64,000 nt of DNA from Saccharothrix ecbatanensis (lineage in GTDB: Bacteria > Actinomycetota > Actinomycetes > Mycobacteriales > Pseudonocardiaceae). Position numbers and translations under genes: made by a program. Positions 62,767 through 64,000 of the stretch are shown piece after piece. The DNA is taken from contig NZ_JACHMO010000001.1 of assembly GCF_014205015.1 (NCBI RefSeq), positions 930,001 to 994,000 of the forward strand, given 5' to 3'. The notes beneath the pieces were generated by a model. The model was not told the origin of the DNA and did no database searches. It saw only the letters and a list, made by a program, of their open reading frames with translations. The first letter of the stretch is position 1. Each line of letters begins with the position of its first letter.

Positions 62767-64000
62767 GTGTTGTTGGTGGGGTATTCGCGGCGGCGTGTGG
62801 GTGTGTCTGGTCGGGTTCGGTACACGGCGTATTACTGGGATGCGTGGGGCCGAGAGCGGTCGGCTGGGACGTTCGATCACGTGCGTGATGCCGATCGGGC
62901 GTGGCAACGGGCTGAGGTGGACGTGGTGTCGGGTCGGTTCGCCGACGTCAGGAGCGCCCGGCAGTCGTTTGAGCGGTACGTGACGGTGGTGTGGCTGCCA
63001 TCGCACCTGGTCGAGGCGACCACGCGGCAGACCTACACGCATGTGGTGGAGCGGTATCTGGTGCCGGAGTTCGGTCGGATGCGGATGGATCGGGTGCTTC
63101 CGTGTCACGTTCGGGACTTCGTGCACCGGTTGTGCGACGACGGTGTGTCGGCTCAGGTAGTGCAGCGGTGTCGCACCGTGCTCAGTTCGATTTTCACCAC
63201 GGCGTTGCGGGACCAAGTCGTGGTGCAGCACCCGTGCGTCGGAAGCCGCGGTCCGGTGGTGCCACCGGTCCCACTGCGGGTGTTGGAGCCGGAGGAGTTC
63301 GAGTCGCTGCTTGATGCCCTACCCAACATGCGGTGGCGGTTGTTGGTCGAGGTGGCGATCGAGTCGGGTGTGCGGTGGGGTGAGTTGGTCGAGCTGCGGG
63401 TGCACGACCTCGATGTGGCGGCTCGTCTGTTGACGGTGGGCAGGACGGTGGAGGAGGTCGAGCCGCGGTTCCATCCGACCGGCGGGCGTTTCCTGGTGAA
63501 GGAGTACCCGAAGGATCGGGAGTTCCGTCGACTCCGGCTGGGCCGACAGCTTGTCAGCCGGGTCGCGGCCTACGTTGAGCAATCAGGGCTCGCACCGGGT
63601 GACCTGCTGTTCTCCTTCCCGGAGCGTGCGGCGGTCATGGAACCGAGCTCATCCGGCGACGGATTGGATCCGGGCGATCAGGGACGCTGTCGCGTTACTC
63701 GGCGCGTGGATGCCGATGTGGAACGTGCCGCGCTGCCTACGCCGGCTACCGGGCCCGGCGGCGTGTGCAGGGCAAGGATTGCCCTCGGCGTGGACGGTGC
63801 GTGGACACTGACGGGCACCTACCTCGCAGGTGGTATCTCAGGAATATCTGGAAACCGGCCCTGGCCGCGGCTGGGGTCACGCGTCGGGTGCGGATGTATG
63901 ACCTGCGGCACGCGCATGCCTCCTGGCTGCTCGCCGGTGGTGCCGACATCCAGACCGTCCGCGAGCGTCTCGGTCACGCCAGCCTGCGGGCCACCGAGAG
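62767..64000 (+). pseudogene. Tyrosine integrase, disrupted and cut by the window edge
   Basis: From a GTG near 62767 the frame carries an N-terminal region ('YTAYYWDAWGRERSAGTFDH'), a core-binding domain ('THVVERYLVPEFGRMRMDRV') and the start of the catalytic domain with the first Arg in 'AIESGVRWGELVELRVHD'. Between about 63640 and 63800 the frame is lost twice. It resumes in another frame with the HxxR box 'YDLRHAHASWLLAGGADI' and 'VRERLGHASLRATE' up to the edge; the catalytic Tyr lies beyond it. Integrases of this type insert phages and ICEs, often into tRNA genes. It probably marks the end of the island that carries the Shango genes. Confidence 0.75.

Overview
The window is GC-rich, dense actinobacterial DNA. 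A SigK/RskA locus with cyclopropane-type fatty acid methyltransferases, Lsr2-type DNA binding, DUF6907, DUF6262 and AbiTii proteins point to an actinomycete, probably Pseudonocardiales (inference; no marker gene is present).

Left part (1-23.5 kb): a membrane protein of unknown role and a large zinc-ribbon/TPR/CHAT protease-like protein, then a decayed secreted beta-galactosidase-like gene that keeps a perfect terminator. Next is a conserved block also known from mycobacteria: a secreted CHRD-like protein, a fasciclin lipoprotein, a sulfite-oxidase-type molybdoenzyme that has lost its catalytic core, the anti-sigma/sigma pair RskA/SigK, a DUF1295 membrane protein and a cyclopropane-synthase-like methyltransferase. 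Divergent from these is a tightly coupled operon (alpha/beta hydrolase, FAD amine oxidase-like protein, DUF1365, second methyltransferase) matching the order of the M. tuberculosis Rv0449c-Rv0444c region. A broken DUF4394 gene and a 5'-truncated Rhs toxin follow.

Middle (23.6-33 kb): mobile-element wreckage. A group II intron reverse transcriptase fragment, a 3' tRNA-Pro remnant (a likely att site), a truncated DMT transporter divergent from an AraC regulator, transposase fragments, and an IS with intact inverted repeats inserted in a DUF6262 fragment. A 1731-residue NACHT-HEAT NTPase is next to it.

Prophage (about 33-50 kb): a siphophage-type structural operon on the minus strand, read from 50 kb down to 33 kb: MuF, scaffold, SU10-like capsid, connectors, major tail protein, tail chaperones with a canonical -1 frameshift site, tape measure, tail tip, GH25-LysM endolysin, holin, gp88. 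Portal and terminase are absent and several genes are frameshifted, so it is probably defective. It carries cargo: an AbiTii protein on the opposite strand inside the tail module, a pentapeptide-like repeat membrane protein between capsid and connector genes, and small membrane ORFs.

Right part (51-64 kb): a defence-like module. An SMC/SbcC-type ATPase ending in an Lsr2-like DNA-binding domain and an SbcD-type nuclease form one operon. Divergent from it is a TerB / DUF2791 ATPase / helicase operon matching the Shango anti-phage system, whose helicase carries an additional DEDDh exonuclease domain. A disrupted tyrosine integrase runs off the right edge.

Many independent genes have single frameshifts (prophage, IS, integrase, enzymes), while the very long NACHT, SbcC, CHAT and Shango genes are intact. 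Decay of mobile DNA is the simplest reading, but base-level assembly error in some cases cannot be excluded from sequence alone.
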